The position numbers were made by a program, and so were the translations under genes. Below the pieces are notes generated by a model. It was given only the letters and a program-made list of their open reading frames with translations. It made no database searches and had not been told where the DNA came from. Shown here piece after piece: positions 34,185-42,846 of a stretch of DNA of 64,000 nt (positions within the stretch are counted from its first letter, which is position 1; each line of letters opens with the position of its first letter). This DNA is from Hoeflea marina (GTDB lineage Bacteria; Pseudomonadota; Alphaproteobacteria; Rhizobiales; Rhizobiaceae): the NCBI RefSeq assembly GCF_003182275.1, contig NZ_QGTR01000004.1, positions 363,811 through 427,810 on the forward strand, in the 5' to 3' direction.

Positions 34185-34652
34185 CTAGATGATGACGCTG
34201 GACGCCTTCTGCGGCGGCTTGCGCAGATGGACGAGATGGACCACGGCCGCGGATGCGAAGCCGAAGAAGGTGGAGCCGAGGAAGATCCAGAACGGAATCT
34301 TGAGGGTCGGGGTGGCGTTGTTGAGGTTCATTCCGATGGTCTTGAAGGCGGCGTAGGCGACCACGCAGGCGATGAAGATGGCGGCAATCGAGGTGGCGAG
34401 GTTGAGGATCCGCCGTGGCACGTCCGGCAGGGCGTTGCGAAGATCGCCCATGACGATGTTCTCGCCGGCCTCGACCACCAGCGGGTAGCTCACGAAGACG
34501 ACGCAGATCAGCAGGAAGCGGGTGAACTCCTCGGCGCCGACGATCGGCGCGCCGAACAGGGAGCGCATGATGATCTGGGCGAAGGGCACGAACACCAGTG
34601 CGCCGAGCAGGAACACGCTCACATATTCGATGATGCGTCTCAAAGGTTTCAT
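34185..34652 (-). CDS. dctQ: TRAP transporter small permease (DctQ type)
   Basis: The 155-residue protein has four membrane helices in the DctQ arrangement, starting RIIEYVSVFLLGALVFVPFAQIIMRSLFGAPIVGAEEFTRFLL, with the conserved acidic pair after the second helix region. It partners DctM in the inner membrane. It follows dctP after a 22-base intercistronic palindrome and precedes dctM by 9 bases. Confidence 0.9.
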   Translation of the reverse strand: MKPLRRIIEYVSVFLLGALVFVPFAQIIMRSLFGAPIVGAEEFTRFLLICVVFVSYPLVVEAGENIVMGDLRNALPDVPRRILNLATSIAAIFIACVVAYAAFKTIGMNLNNATPTLKIPFWIFLGSTFFGFASAAVVHLVHLRKPPQKASSVII

Positions 34653-34670
34653 GCGCCCCTCCCCAGGGAG

Positions 34671-34692
34671 ACGGACGCCCGCGGGCGTCCGT
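34671..34692 (-). terminator. Perfect 22-base intercistronic palindrome between dctP and dctQ
   Basis: The arms ACGGACGCCCG and CGGGCGTCCGT form an uninterrupted palindrome 15 bases after the dctP stop. Hairpins at this place commonly attenuate transcription or stabilise the upstream mRNA, so that the binding protein is made in excess over the membrane subunits. Confidence 0.6.
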
Positions 34693-34707
34693 CAGTGGAT
34701 GCGACGG

Positions 34708-35700
34708 TCAGTTGACCGCTGCGATCTGCTCGATATAGGGCTTGAAGCTCGGGAAATCGGTGCGGATCTGCTCGAGCACCGGCTTGCGGAAAGCCTCGAT
34801 GTCCAGGCCTTCGGCCTCGGTGACGACGGTCATGCCGTTGGCCTTCAGCTCCTCGACGAGAGCTGTTTCCGATTCCTGCGCCCAGCTCAGCGATTCCTTG
34901 GCCTTGTCGTCGAGCACCTTGGTGATCTTGGCCCGGTTGTCCTCGCTGATGCCCTGCCAGACCGCCTCGTTGATGAAGACGGCGAGCACGGAATGCATGT
35001 GGCCGGTCATGGCGACGTGCGACTGAACCTCGTAGAGCTTGTTGGCGGCGATCATCGTCAGCGGGTTTTCCTGGCCGACCACCAGCCCGGTCATCAGGGC
35101 TGTCGGAAGCTCGGCCACTTCCACCGGCGTCGGCGTGGCGCCGAACCCCTTGACCATCGACACCCAGAGATCGAGCGGCACGGCGCGGAACGGCTTGCCC
35201 TGAAGATCGGCGGGCGACTTCACCTCGAAATTCGACGAGATGTGGCGGGCGCCGCGATAGATGCGGCCGATGATCCGCACCCCGCCTTCGGCGATCAGCT
35301 TCTCGTTGATTTCCTGCAGCGCCGGCGAGGAATTGGGATCGGTGGCCGCCAGCGCCTGTTCGGCGTCGCGATAGATGAAGGGGGCGTTGAACACCGCCAC
35401 GTCCGGCACGATGCGGGCGAGCGACGCGAAGTCATGGTGGCCCATGGAAATCGAGCCGAGACGGACGCCGTCGACCATTTCGGCAACGCCGCCAAGCTGG
35501 CTCGCGGGGAACACCTGCACGGTGATGTCGCCGCCGGTTGCTTCCGAGATGCCCGCCGCGGCTTCAGTTGCATAGCGGGTCTGGATGTCGCCCTCCGAGC
35601 CGACATGGGCATAGCGAAGCTCTTCGGCGAAAGCCGGCGCCGACAGGACGCCGAACGCGATGATGGCGGACGCGATGCGCCCGGTGATTGAAGAATACAT
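34708..35700 (-). CDS. dctP: TRAP transporter substrate-binding protein (DctP type)
   Basis: The 330-residue periplasmic protein has a signal peptide (ITGRIASAIIAFGVLSAPAFAEE) and the DctP fold: LRYAHVGSEGD, VQVFPASQLGGVAEMVDGVRLGSISMGHHD and a conserved arginine region GKPFRAVPLDLWVSMVKGFGATPTPV. The arginine normally binds a carboxylate, suggesting a sugar acid or organic acid. It is the first transporter gene after the FadR-type regulator. Confidence 0.92.
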   Translation of the reverse strand: MYSSITGRIASAIIAFGVLSAPAFAEELRYAHVGSEGDIQTRYATEAAAGISEATGGDITVQVFPASQLGGVAEMVDGVRLGSISMGHHDFASLARIVPDVAVFNAPFIYRDAEQALAATDPNSSPALQEINEKLIAEGGVRIIGRIYRGARHISSNFEVKSPADLQGKPFRAVPLDLWVSMVKGFGATPTPVEVAELPTALMTGLVVGQENPLTMIAANKLYEVQSHVAMTGHMHSVLAVFINEAVWQGISEDNRAKITKVLDDKAKESLSWAQESETALVEELKANGMTVVTEAEGLDIEAFRKPVLEQIRTDFPSFKPYIEQIAAVN

Positions 35701-35727
35701 AACTCACTCCTCCACAGTTGGTTTGGT

Positions 35728-36480
35728 CTACTCCTCCATGCCGCTTCTGCTGAAAGCGGCAATGATGCTCTTGCGGCGCAGTTCGTCGCCGATCGCAAAA
35801 TGCTCGCGCAGCCGGCTGTCGGCCGCGTCTCCATCCCCCTCCACGATCGAGAGAAAGACCCGGCGGTGCGATTCCACCAGATCGTCGATGACCTCCGGCG
35901 CCTTGCGCGCCGTGCGACGACGCTCGACATGGTTGCGCATCAGCAGTTCCGAGATCGCCTTGTAGAGCGTGATCAGCGCCTGGCTGTGGCTCGCCTGGAC
36001 GATGGCCGCGTGAAAGCGGAAATCGGCCATGCCGCCCTTCTCGGGATCGGCGAGCGTGGCGATCAGCGCTGTCAGGCAGCCGCCGATGCGATCGAGGTCG
36101 CCGTCGGTGGCGCGCTCGCAGGCGAGCCGGATTGCCTGGCACTCGATCGCCATGCGCGCCTGCATGATGTCCTCGGAGACATTCTGTTCCTGCGCCAGGC
36201 TGAAGGTGAAGAAATCGGTGAGCACCGAGATGTCGGCCTTGCCGACAAAGGCGCCGCTGCCATGGCGGATGTCGACGAGCCCGAGCATGGCCAGCGAGCG
36301 CATCGCCTCGCGCAGCAGCGGGCGGCCGACATTGAGCTGGACTGCCAGCTCGCGCTCGGCCGGCAGCCGGTCGCCGGTTCGCAGTTCGCCCGAAAGCAGC
36401 TTCTTGCGGAAGAAGGCGAACACCCTCTCGCTGCCGCTGCGCGGATCGGTGACTTCGGTGGGCGTCTCGTTGGTTGTCAT
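35728..36480 (-). CDS. FadR-subfamily GntR transcriptional regulator of the TRAP operon
   Basis: The 250-residue protein has an N-terminal winged helix-turn-helix (LLSGELRTGDRLPAERELAVQLNVGRPLLREAMRSLAMLGLVDIRHGSGAFV) and a C-terminal all-helical FCD domain with metal-binding histidines (DFRFHAAIVQASHS, ESHRRVFLSI). The ATG at 36480 is preferred. An inverted repeat of the FadR-family type lies 11 bases upstream, overlapping its promoter. It is the first gene of the operon with dctP only 27 bases on, so it should repress its own operon until a substrate-derived ligand binds. Confidence 0.9.
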   Translation of the reverse strand: MTTNETPTEVTDPRSGSERVFAFFRKKLLSGELRTGDRLPAERELAVQLNVGRPLLREAMRSLAMLGLVDIRHGSGAFVGKADISVLTDFFTFSLAQEQNVSEDIMQARMAIECQAIRLACERATDGDLDRIGGCLTALIATLADPEKGGMADFRFHAAIVQASHSQALITLYKAISELLMRNHVERRRTARKAPEVIDDLVESHRRVFLSIVEGDGDAADSRLREHFAIGDELRRKSIIAAFSRSGMEE

Positions 36481-36490
36481 GGTCTCGTCC

Positions 36491-36505
36491 AGTGGTCTTA
36501 CCACT
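36491..36505. promoter_or_regulatory. FadR/GntR operator (TGGT-N3-ACCA)
   Basis: AGTGGTCTTACCACT is a perfect inverted repeat with the TGGTnnnACCA core known for FadR-subfamily regulators such as FadR and LldR. It overlaps the -10 of the fadR-dctPQM-rpiB promoter, a position suited to repression. Confidence 0.75.
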
Positions 36506-36533
36506 ATAAACCTCTACGAGCGCAAGGAGTCAA
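36503..36533 (-). promoter_or_regulatory. Promoter of the fadR-dctPQM-rpiB operon
   Basis: On the minus strand TTGACT (36533-36528) is followed after 18-19 bases by TTATAG/TATAGT, which runs into the GntR operator. Spacing is slightly long, consistent with a regulated promoter. Confidence 0.5.
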
Positions 36534-36702
36534 GAGGGCACTCGCAGAGACCGCGACATGCCGTGAAGCTGATAAACTGATGCCAATGAGGCGCATTCAT
36601 TTGGATTGACTGTTCAGACCAGTTGAAACCATGAAGCGGGGACCTTGGGGTCCTCAAGCATCAACCGGTGGAGGGCATGGGAAGGCTGAAGAGCCGGGCG
36701 GC

Positions 36703-37830
36703 TCAGCCTGCGGCCTGCAGCGCCAGCGCTCCCGCCAGCATGGTCAGCCCGAACGCCAGGATGATCAGCGACGCTGTGAGTTGCAGCCCCAGCGAAACCC
36801 GCGAAGCCAGCACCGAATTGACCGACGCCGCGCGGGTGAGCGTGTCGCGGGCGACCACCGACATCAGCGCGATGAGCGCGATCGTTGCGCCGGTGCCGAG
36901 CGCCATGGCGACAACCGAGACGATGCCGGCCGGGAGCACCCCTCCCGACAGCGAGAACACCAGCACGATCAGCGCGCCGGAACAGGGGCGGATGCCGACC
37001 GAAGCGATCAGCGGCAGCAGTCTTGGCCAGGAGAGGCTCTCGATGGGCGCACCGCCGAACCGCGTGGGCACGCAGCCGCAGGCGGCACCATGGACATGGT
37101 GCCCGGCGCTGATGAAACCGCGCCATCCGCGGCGCACCGCCTGCCGGAGCCGCGAAAGCCATGCCCCCTCGCCCGCCGCGCCGGGACCGCCAAGGCCCCG
37201 GGTCTCGACCTGCTCACAGACGAACTGGCCGCTGGAAATGAAGCGTGGCGGACCGAGGGCCTGCCGAGTCCGCGCCACCAGCAGCACCAGCCCGATCATC
37301 GCGATCAGTCCGTAGCTGGCGATCGCCACCATATCGGTCATCCCGGCCATTCCGGCGGCGGTGACATGGAAGGCCAAGGTGCCGACCAGCACAAGGCCGA
37401 TGGCCACGAACGCCTGCATCAGGCTGGCTGCGAACGAGATCGCCGCCGCCCGTCGCAGGGAATCCCCCGTCGACAGCAGGTAGGACGAGATCACCGCCTT
37501 GCCGTGGCCGGGGCCGACGGCGTGAAAGACGCCGTAGAGCAGGCTGAGCCCGACGAGCCAGGCAAGCGCATGCGGGCTGGCGGGGAAGTGGTCGACGGCG
37601 TCTGTGAGCCGGCCGTGGAAATAGGCCTGCGCCTGCATCGATCTGGCCACCAGGCCCGCGAACGGTCCGCTCCAGCCCATGCCGGCCGGCGAATCGGGAG
37701 TGGCGACGCCGAACGGACCGGAGGCCGCAAGACAGGGCCGCGCGACGAGTGAGAGGGCCGTGAGCGCCAGTGCCCCGAGCATGCCGCCGGCATGCCTCCG
37801 CACGGCCGTCGCGGCACGGCCCGGCCTCAT
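36703..37830 (-). CDS. NicO/RcnA-family nickel-cobalt transporter
   Basis: The 375-residue protein has an N-terminal signal-like segment, about six membrane helices and the NicO motif GVFHAVGPGHGKAVISSYLL. A variable cytoplasmic or loop stretch (about 195-255) contains histidines and cysteines (HHVHGAACGC) suited to metal binding. The second motif GIRPCSGALIVLVFSL is present. NicO/RcnA proteins export or move Ni2+ or Co2+. The ATG shares bases with the stop of the DUF1007 gene (ATGA), and this pair is recurrent in proteobacteria. Confidence 0.87.
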   Translation of the reverse strand: MRPGRAATAVRRHAGGMLGALALTALSLVARPCLAASGPFGVATPDSPAGMGWSGPFAGLVARSMQAQAYFHGRLTDAVDHFPASPHALAWLVGLSLLYGVFHAVGPGHGKAVISSYLLSTGDSLRRAAAISFAASLMQAFVAIGLVLVGTLAFHVTAAGMAGMTDMVAIASYGLIAMIGLVLLVARTRQALGPPRFISSGQFVCEQVETRGLGGPGAAGEGAWLSRLRQAVRRGWRGFISAGHHVHGAACGCVPTRFGGAPIESLSWPRLLPLIASVGIRPCSGALIVLVFSLSGGVLPAGIVSVVAMALGTGATIALIALMSVVARDTLTRAASVNSVLASRVSLGLQLTASLIILAFGLTMLAGALALQAAG

Positions 37831-38480
37831 TTGCACGCGACCACGAAGCGGTGGGCGAGGCCCGCGGCGGCGTCCTGCAGCGCCTCGGGCAGATCGTGCT
37901 GGTCGGCGGGGATCTCGGCAAGTTGCGCCATGATCGCGGCATCGAGCTCCCGGGGCGGCTGGTAGCGGGCCCGGCAGTTCCCCGCCTCTCCCTTGACCAT
38001 GACCGGCGCCGTTCCGGGAAAGCTGTAGGCGACGAAGTACTCCGGATCGAGCACGTCGATTTCGAGAGCCGCATCGAAGGCAACGGGGGTGGCCAAGGGC
38101 AGCGTGAAGGTCAGCGTCAGCCGCTTTTTAGCCATCGCCAGCGCGTAATGCACAGGCGGGCCCAGCTCGGACTGCTTCCCGCCGGCCGTCACATAAGTGA
38201 AGAAATGATAGGGCGCGAGCGCCTCCATGTTGGTATCCGACAGCGGCTTGAGTTCGGCTGCCGAGAGCCGGTGGTCGCCGTCGGTGTCCAGCCCCTGGGC
38301 CGCATAGGCCGAAAACGGCGCGTCGAAGGTCCACACATTGGTCACCGAGGCGAGGCTGCCCGCCTCGATATTGAGCGTGACGGCGCCATCGACCCAGACA
38401 TGCGGATGGGCGCGGGCCGCTCCCGCCAGCCCCGCCTGCGCCACCAGCGCGGCGCCGAGAATCCCCGCGATTCGTGTCAT
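37827..38480 (-). CDS. DUF1007 exported protein, partner of the NicO transporter
   Basis: The 217-residue protein has a signal peptide (GILGAALVAQAGLAGAARA) followed at once by HPHVWVD, a potential N-terminal metal site after cleavage. The DUF1007 core follows: WTFDAPFSAYAAQGLDTDGDHRLSAAEL, YHFFTYVTAGG and YFVAYSFPG. The GLDTDGDHRLSAAEL segment resembles an EF-hand-like loop. It is coupled to the NicO gene by an ATGA overlap. A periplasmic metal-handling role with that transporter is inferred from the recurrent gene pairing. Confidence 0.83.
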   Translation of the reverse strand: MTRIAGILGAALVAQAGLAGAARAHPHVWVDGAVTLNIEAGSLASVTNVWTFDAPFSAYAAQGLDTDGDHRLSAAELKPLSDTNMEALAPYHFFTYVTAGGKQSELGPPVHYALAMAKKRLTLTFTLPLATPVAFDAALEIDVLDPEYFVAYSFPGTAPVMVKGEAGNCRARYQPPRELDAAIMAQLAEIPADQHDLPEALQDAAAGLAHRFVVACK

Positions 38481-38635
38481 GCAACTGCCTCTTTCGATCG
38501 CCAGCAAGACCCCGCAATAAGGCGGAATTCGGGTCCATGCGATGCGGGTTGAAGTCGCAGGACAGCCGTTCCGTCCGAAGATACTTGACTCCGTCCATTA
38601 TATATTTGAACCTGTCCCGGTCATGGAGTGAGCCA

Positions 38636-39562
38636 ATGCCCGGGGATAGCGACGCCGGCCTGATCGAGGCCATACGCGGCTTCAACCGCTTTTACACCGG
38701 CCATCTTGGCCTGCTCGGTCGCGGCTATCTCGAGGCGGGCATGACCCTGACCGAGGCGCGGGTCCTCTATGAAATCGGCGCGCGCGGCGAACTTGCGGCC
38801 AGCGACCTCACCCGGGACCTGCATCTCGACCCGGCCTATCTGAGCCGCATTCTCAAGAAGTTCGGCCATGCCGGCCTCGTCGGCAGCCGGATCGACGCCG
38901 ACGACAGGCGCAGCCGCGTCATTTCGCTCACCGCCGCGGGAACGGCGGCGTTCGAGAGCATCGAAGCGCTGTCACGGCGCCAGCTTGCCGCATTGCTGGC
39001 TCCGATCGAGCCGGCCGGGCGCAGCGAAATCGCTCATGCCTTCGCAAGCCTCCGCCGGCTGCTCGACCCCTCCGCGGCCGCCGGCCCCGTCGTCATCCGC
39101 CCGCACAGGCCCGGCGACCTCGGCTGGATGGTGCAGTCCCAGGCCGAGTTCTACACCGGCACATTCGGCTGGGACGACCGCTTCGAGGCGCTGGTGGCCG
39201 AAGTCGCGGGTGCGTTTCTCCGCAACTTCAACCCTGCTCGCGAGCACTGCTGGATCGCCGAGCGCGACGGCATCCGCATCGGCTCGGTGCTGGTCGCCGA
39301 TGGCGGCGGCGACGTGGCCAAGCTGCGGCTGCTCTATATTGACGGATCGGCACGCGGCCTGGGGCTGGGCCGCATGCTGGTCGAGCAGTGCATCGCCTTT
39401 GCCCGTCAGGCCCGCTACCGGCAGCTCACCCTTTGGACCAACGACATCCTGCACGCGGCGCGGGCGATCTACCGGCAGCAGGGCTTCCGGCTTGTCTCGG
39501 AGGAAAGACACACGATGTTCGGGCCGGACCTCACCGGCCAGACCTGGACGCTGGAGCTGTGA
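38636..39562 (+). CDS. MarR-GNAT fusion: winged-helix regulator with acetyltransferase domain
   Basis: The 308-residue protein has an N-terminal MarR domain (MTLTEARVLYEIGARGELAASDLTRDLHLDPAYLSRILKKFGHAGLVGSRIDADDRRSRVISLT) and, after a short linker (SAAAGPVVIRPHRPGDLGWM), a GNAT N-acetyltransferase domain with the acetyl-CoA loop GSARGLGLGRMLVE. The ATG at 38636 follows GGAGTG. Such fusions recur in alphaproteobacteria. It may both bind DNA and acetylate a small molecule or protein, but substrate and target are not known. It is divergent from the DUF1007-NicO pair. Confidence 0.87.
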   Translation: MPGDSDAGLIEAIRGFNRFYTGHLGLLGRGYLEAGMTLTEARVLYEIGARGELAASDLTRDLHLDPAYLSRILKKFGHAGLVGSRIDADDRRSRVISLTAAGTAAFESIEALSRRQLAALLAPIEPAGRSEIAHAFASLRRLLDPSAAAGPVVIRPHRPGDLGWMVQSQAEFYTGTFGWDDRFEALVAEVAGAFLRNFNPAREHCWIAERDGIRIGSVLVADGGGDVAKLRLLYIDGSARGLGLGRMLVEQCIAFARQARYRQLTLWTNDILHAARAIYRQQGFRLVSEERHTMFGPDLTGQTWTLEL

Positions 39563-39674
39563 CGCGGGTGGCCGATGCGGCGCGCCCACCGCCGCCAATG
39601 CCACGCACCCTCCTCACCACAGCCGCGGGCCGCCCGGCGAGCCGCTCCAAATCGCCATCCTCGAATGGGCGGCC

Positions 39675-40088
39675 TCACGCCGCTTCGGAGTCGAACCGCC
39701 GCCGCGACGCCTTGACCGCGTCCGCATTGGCATGCGCCCATTCCAGCAGCACCGAATACGAGACGAACATCGACCGGCCAAGGTCGGTCAGGCGATAATC
39801 GACGCTGGGCGGCTTGGTCGGATAGACGGTACGGTCGACATAGCCGTCACGCTCCAGGTCGCGCAATGTCTGGGTGATCATCCGCTGCGAAATGTCCGGC
39901 ACCAGTCGCCTGAGTTCGCCGAAACGGTAGGGCCGTTCGGAGAGCAGCTGCAGCACCAATGGCGACCACTTGCCGCCGATCTGGCCGATCACGGTGCGCA
40001 CCGGACAATTCTCCAGATCCAGAGTTTCGACCTCTCCGGCCTGCCTCGCCCGGAGCTTGCCGGCGATGCCGGCGTGTGTGTCCGCCAT
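39675..40088 (-). CDS. HxlR-family transcriptional regulator, probable repressor of the divergent quinone reductase
   Basis: The 137-residue winged-helix protein has the HxlR hallmark CPVRTVIGQIGGKWSPLVLQLLSERPYRFGELRRLVPDISQRMITQTLRDLERDGYVDR. The cysteine near the helix-turn-helix (Cys in ENCPV) is the redox-sensing residue in related regulators. It is transcribed divergently from a QorB-like gene, the same layout as ytfH/ytfG in Escherichia coli, so it probably controls that gene in response to electrophiles or quinones. Confidence 0.87.
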   Translation of the reverse strand: MADTHAGIAGKLRARQAGEVETLDLENCPVRTVIGQIGGKWSPLVLQLLSERPYRFGELRRLVPDISQRMITQTLRDLERDGYVDRTVYPTKPPSVDYRLTDLGRSMFVSYSVLLEWAHANADAVKASRRRFDSEAA

Positions 40089-40230
40089 GATGGTTCCCTT
40101 CCGATGCCCAGCGGCGGAAAAACTGCCTCCTTTACCGACTGCCGTCAATCTCTATGTAAGAGCAGCTCTCAAATCGAGAGCAGCAACCGATGCATTCGTC
40201 GCCTCCGCGACGGCAGTGAAGGACCCTTTC

Positions 40231-41109
40231 ATGAGCAAGATCCTCGTCACCGGCGCCGCCGGCCATCTCGGCCGGCTGGTCGTCAGACACCTCATCGAGA
40301 CCGAGGGCGTTGCCCCCCCGGATGTGATCGCCGGCAGCCGCAACACGGCCAGGCTGGCTGACCTTGCCGCCGGCGGCGTCGAGCTTCGCACGGTCGACTT
40401 CGACCGCTCGGACGACATGACGAAGGCCTTTGCCGGCGTCGACAGGCTGCTGATCATTTCGACGGATGCGGTCGGCTCCGGGAAGCGCCTTGAGCAGCAT
40501 CGCCGCGCCGTCGCCGCTGCTGCCGCCGCCGGGGTGGGCCACATCGTCTACACGTCGATGCCGAGCCCGGAATCGAGCCTTGTCACCTTCGCCGGCGACC
40601 ATCTGGGAACCGAGCAGGCGATGAAGGCCACTGGCATTCCCCACACCATCCTGCGCGACGGCTGGTATATGGAGAACCTGTTCATGGTGCTGCCGCAGGC
40701 GCTCATGGGCGGCGCCTGGTACAGCTCGGCCGGCGACGGCCGGCTGGCCCATATCTCCCGCGACGACACCGCCCGCGCCATCGCCGCGGTGCTCGCCCGC
40801 GACCTGGGCGGCGGCACGCTGACGCTCACCGGGCCGCAATCCTTCACCACCGAAGAGCTCGCCGAGCTCGTGCGTCAGCTCACCGGCAGGTCGCTCGCCG
40901 TCGTCCACCTCACCGATGAGCAGTTGGCAACCGGCATGAAGGCCGCCGGGGTGCCGGAGCCCGTGATCCCGATGCTGGTCTCCTTCGACGCCAACACCCG
41001 CGAAGGCCACATGGCGATGCAGACCGATGCCTTCGAGCGCCTGACAGGCGGCAAGCCGCAGACCCTGAAGAGCTTCCTCGAAGCCAATCTCACCGCGCTC
41101 GCCGGCTGA
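40231..41109 (+). CDS. qorB: NmrA-like SDR, NAD(P)H:quinone oxidoreductase (QorB/YtfG type)
   Basis: The 292-residue atypical short-chain dehydrogenase begins KILVTGAAGHLGRLVVRHLIE, the NmrA-type nucleotide-binding motif. YTSMPSPESSL, GIPHTILRDGWYMENL and SRDDTARAIAAVL match the YtfG/QOR2 group, which reduces quinones with NADPH. The ATG follows GAAGGA. It is divergent from the HxlR-family regulator. A detoxifying role against quinones or related electrophiles is inferred. Confidence 0.83.
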   Translation: MSKILVTGAAGHLGRLVVRHLIETEGVAPPDVIAGSRNTARLADLAAGGVELRTVDFDRSDDMTKAFAGVDRLLIISTDAVGSGKRLEQHRRAVAAAAAAGVGHIVYTSMPSPESSLVTFAGDHLGTEQAMKATGIPHTILRDGWYMENLFMVLPQALMGGAWYSSAGDGRLAHISRDDTARAIAAVLARDLGGGTLTLTGPQSFTTEELAELVRQLTGRSLAVVHLTDEQLATGMKAAGVPEPVIPMLVSFDANTREGHMAMQTDAFERLTGGKPQTLKSFLEANLTALAG

Positions 41110-41233
41110 ATGGACGACGGCCCGGGCGAGGAGGCCTCTCGCCCGGCTGCCGGCTCCGCGCCCGGGGCAAGGGTCTGGTTGCGACTCCCTGCGCTTGCAC
41201 GCCGACTTCGTCCGGTTTGACGCCGGACCGGTC

Positions 41234-42727
41234 TCACTCCTGAGCGTCGCGGAGACTGTCTAGCGGCGCCGAGATCGTCCACACCAGACCGGCGGGATCG
41301 TAGTCGATCACCGCCCTGGCCCTGAGCTCGGCACTGAGCAGCTTGTTGATCAGCCTGGTGCCGAAGCCGGTGGCTGTCGGCTTCCGGACGGCGGGCCCGC
41401 CGGTCTCGCGCCAGTTGAGTTTGAACTCACGGCTCCCGGCTGTGGCAGTCACGCTCCAGTCGATGCTGACATGCCCGTCCGGGTTCGACAGCGCGCCATA
41501 CTTGACCGCGTTGGTGGCCAGTTCGTGAAAGGCCATCATGAAGGACTGTGAAACCCGCGGCGAGAGCGTGATCTCCGGCCCGTCGACCGAGAACTGCTCG
41601 CCATGAAGCGATTCCGTCACCGCCGCAATCACCGTGGGCAGGTCGACGCCCGCCAGCTGACGCCCGGTCAGAATGTCCTGCGCCCGCGACAGCGCCGAGA
41701 GCCGGGCGGCGATCTTGTCGCGCCCCTCCGCCAGGTCGACACCGTCCCTGAGTGTCTGGTTGACGATCGCCTGCACCCGGGCGAGCATGTTCTTGACCCG
41801 ATGGTCCATTTCCTGTGTCAGCAACTGCCGGTGCAGTTCGGCCTGCTTTCGGTCTGTCATGTCCATCGCCGCGCCGACGAATCGCGTCGGCAGCCCGTCT
41901 TCGTCGCGATGGCACATGCCGCGCGCCGACACCCAGCGCACGCTGCCGTCGGCCAGCACGATCCGGTATTCCGCATGGAACTGCTCTCCCGCGTCGATGG
42001 CTTGGCGGATGCGGGCGCCGAGCTGCTCGCGGTCATCGCCATGCACACCCTCGAGCAGCTGTTCCACCCCACCCATGCCTGATTCGTCTTGCCGAGCGGC
42101 ACCGAACATCTGGGCAAACGCGGCATCGAACATCAGCCTGTCGGTCTGCAGGTTCCAGTCCCAGGTCCCGATGCTCCCGGCCGAGACCGCGAGCCTGAGC
42201 CTCTCCTCACTTGCCTTCAGCGCCTCGAACGCCGTGTGCCGGTCGGTGACGTCATTGCAGACGACCAGCACGCCGCCGACGCCGCCAGGCGCGGTGTCGT
42301 CATCGATGGGGCTGTAGCCATAGGTCCACCAGACATCCTCGCGGCGGCCATGCCGGGTGACCGGCACCAGCTGGTCTTCATTCCAGGTTGAGCCCTCGCC
42401 ACGCATCACATGTTCGATCTGCGGTCCGATGATATCCCAGATTTCGGCCCAGCAGTCCCGTCCGCGCTGTCCAAGTGCGGCGGGATGACGTTCGGGGCCC
42501 AGAGTCTGGCGATAGGCGTCATTGTAGAACTGGATGAGGTCCGGACCCCACCAGATGAACATGGGGTGCTGGCTGGACAACAGGATGCGGATGGAAGTGC
42601 GCAGGCTTTGCGGCCATCTTTCAGGCGAACCCAGCTCTGTGGCCGACCAGTCGCGGGCCCGCATCAGCGCTCCCATCTCGCCGCCGCCCGCAAAGAAACT
42701 TGTCGTCCGGCCCCGCATGCTGTCCAT
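41234..42727 (-). CDS. HWE-family sensor histidine kinase with PAS domains
   Basis: The 497-residue protein has two N-terminal PAS domains (about 45-165 and 172-295; the second ends GAAMDMTDRKQAE). The phosphoacceptor histidine is in QEMDHRVKNMLARVQ (His309). The ATPase carries the HWE marks: HELATNAVKYGALS and LNWRETGGP, followed by GFGTRLI. There is no membrane segment, so it is a cytoplasmic sensor of redox, light or a small ligand. The second PAS domain lacks the LOV cysteine motif. No response regulator is adjacent, so the partner must be elsewhere. The start is uncertain between 42718, 42727 and a GTG at 42760. Confidence 0.88.
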   Translation of the reverse strand: MDSMRGRTTSFFAGGGEMGALMRARDWSATELGSPERWPQSLRTSIRILLSSQHPMFIWWGPDLIQFYNDAYRQTLGPERHPAALGQRGRDCWAEIWDIIGPQIEHVMRGEGSTWNEDQLVPVTRHGRREDVWWTYGYSPIDDDTAPGGVGGVLVVCNDVTDRHTAFEALKASEERLRLAVSAGSIGTWDWNLQTDRLMFDAAFAQMFGAARQDESGMGGVEQLLEGVHGDDREQLGARIRQAIDAGEQFHAEYRIVLADGSVRWVSARGMCHRDEDGLPTRFVGAAMDMTDRKQAELHRQLLTQEMDHRVKNMLARVQAIVNQTLRDGVDLAEGRDKIAARLSALSRAQDILTGRQLAGVDLPTVIAAVTESLHGEQFSVDGPEITLSPRVSQSFMMAFHELATNAVKYGALSNPDGHVSIDWSVTATAGSREFKLNWRETGGPAVRKPTATGFGTRLINKLLSAELRARAVIDYDPAGLVWTISAPLDSLRDAQE

Positions 42728-42846
42728 CAAAATCAATCTCTTGTCCGTGCCTTGCCTCACTCTACCTGAGGTTGGCGGGACATGCCAATCCCCATGATCT
42801 CCGCCGGTGTCCTCATGTCCCGAATCGGGAATCCGGGCGCGGGTTG

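Noticed and set aside
33111-34715. A 534-codon plus-strand frame opposite dctM and dctQ
   Set aside because: Its composition is dominated by Arg, Gly, Asp and His, the usual shadow pattern. The TRAP genes on the other strand are certain.
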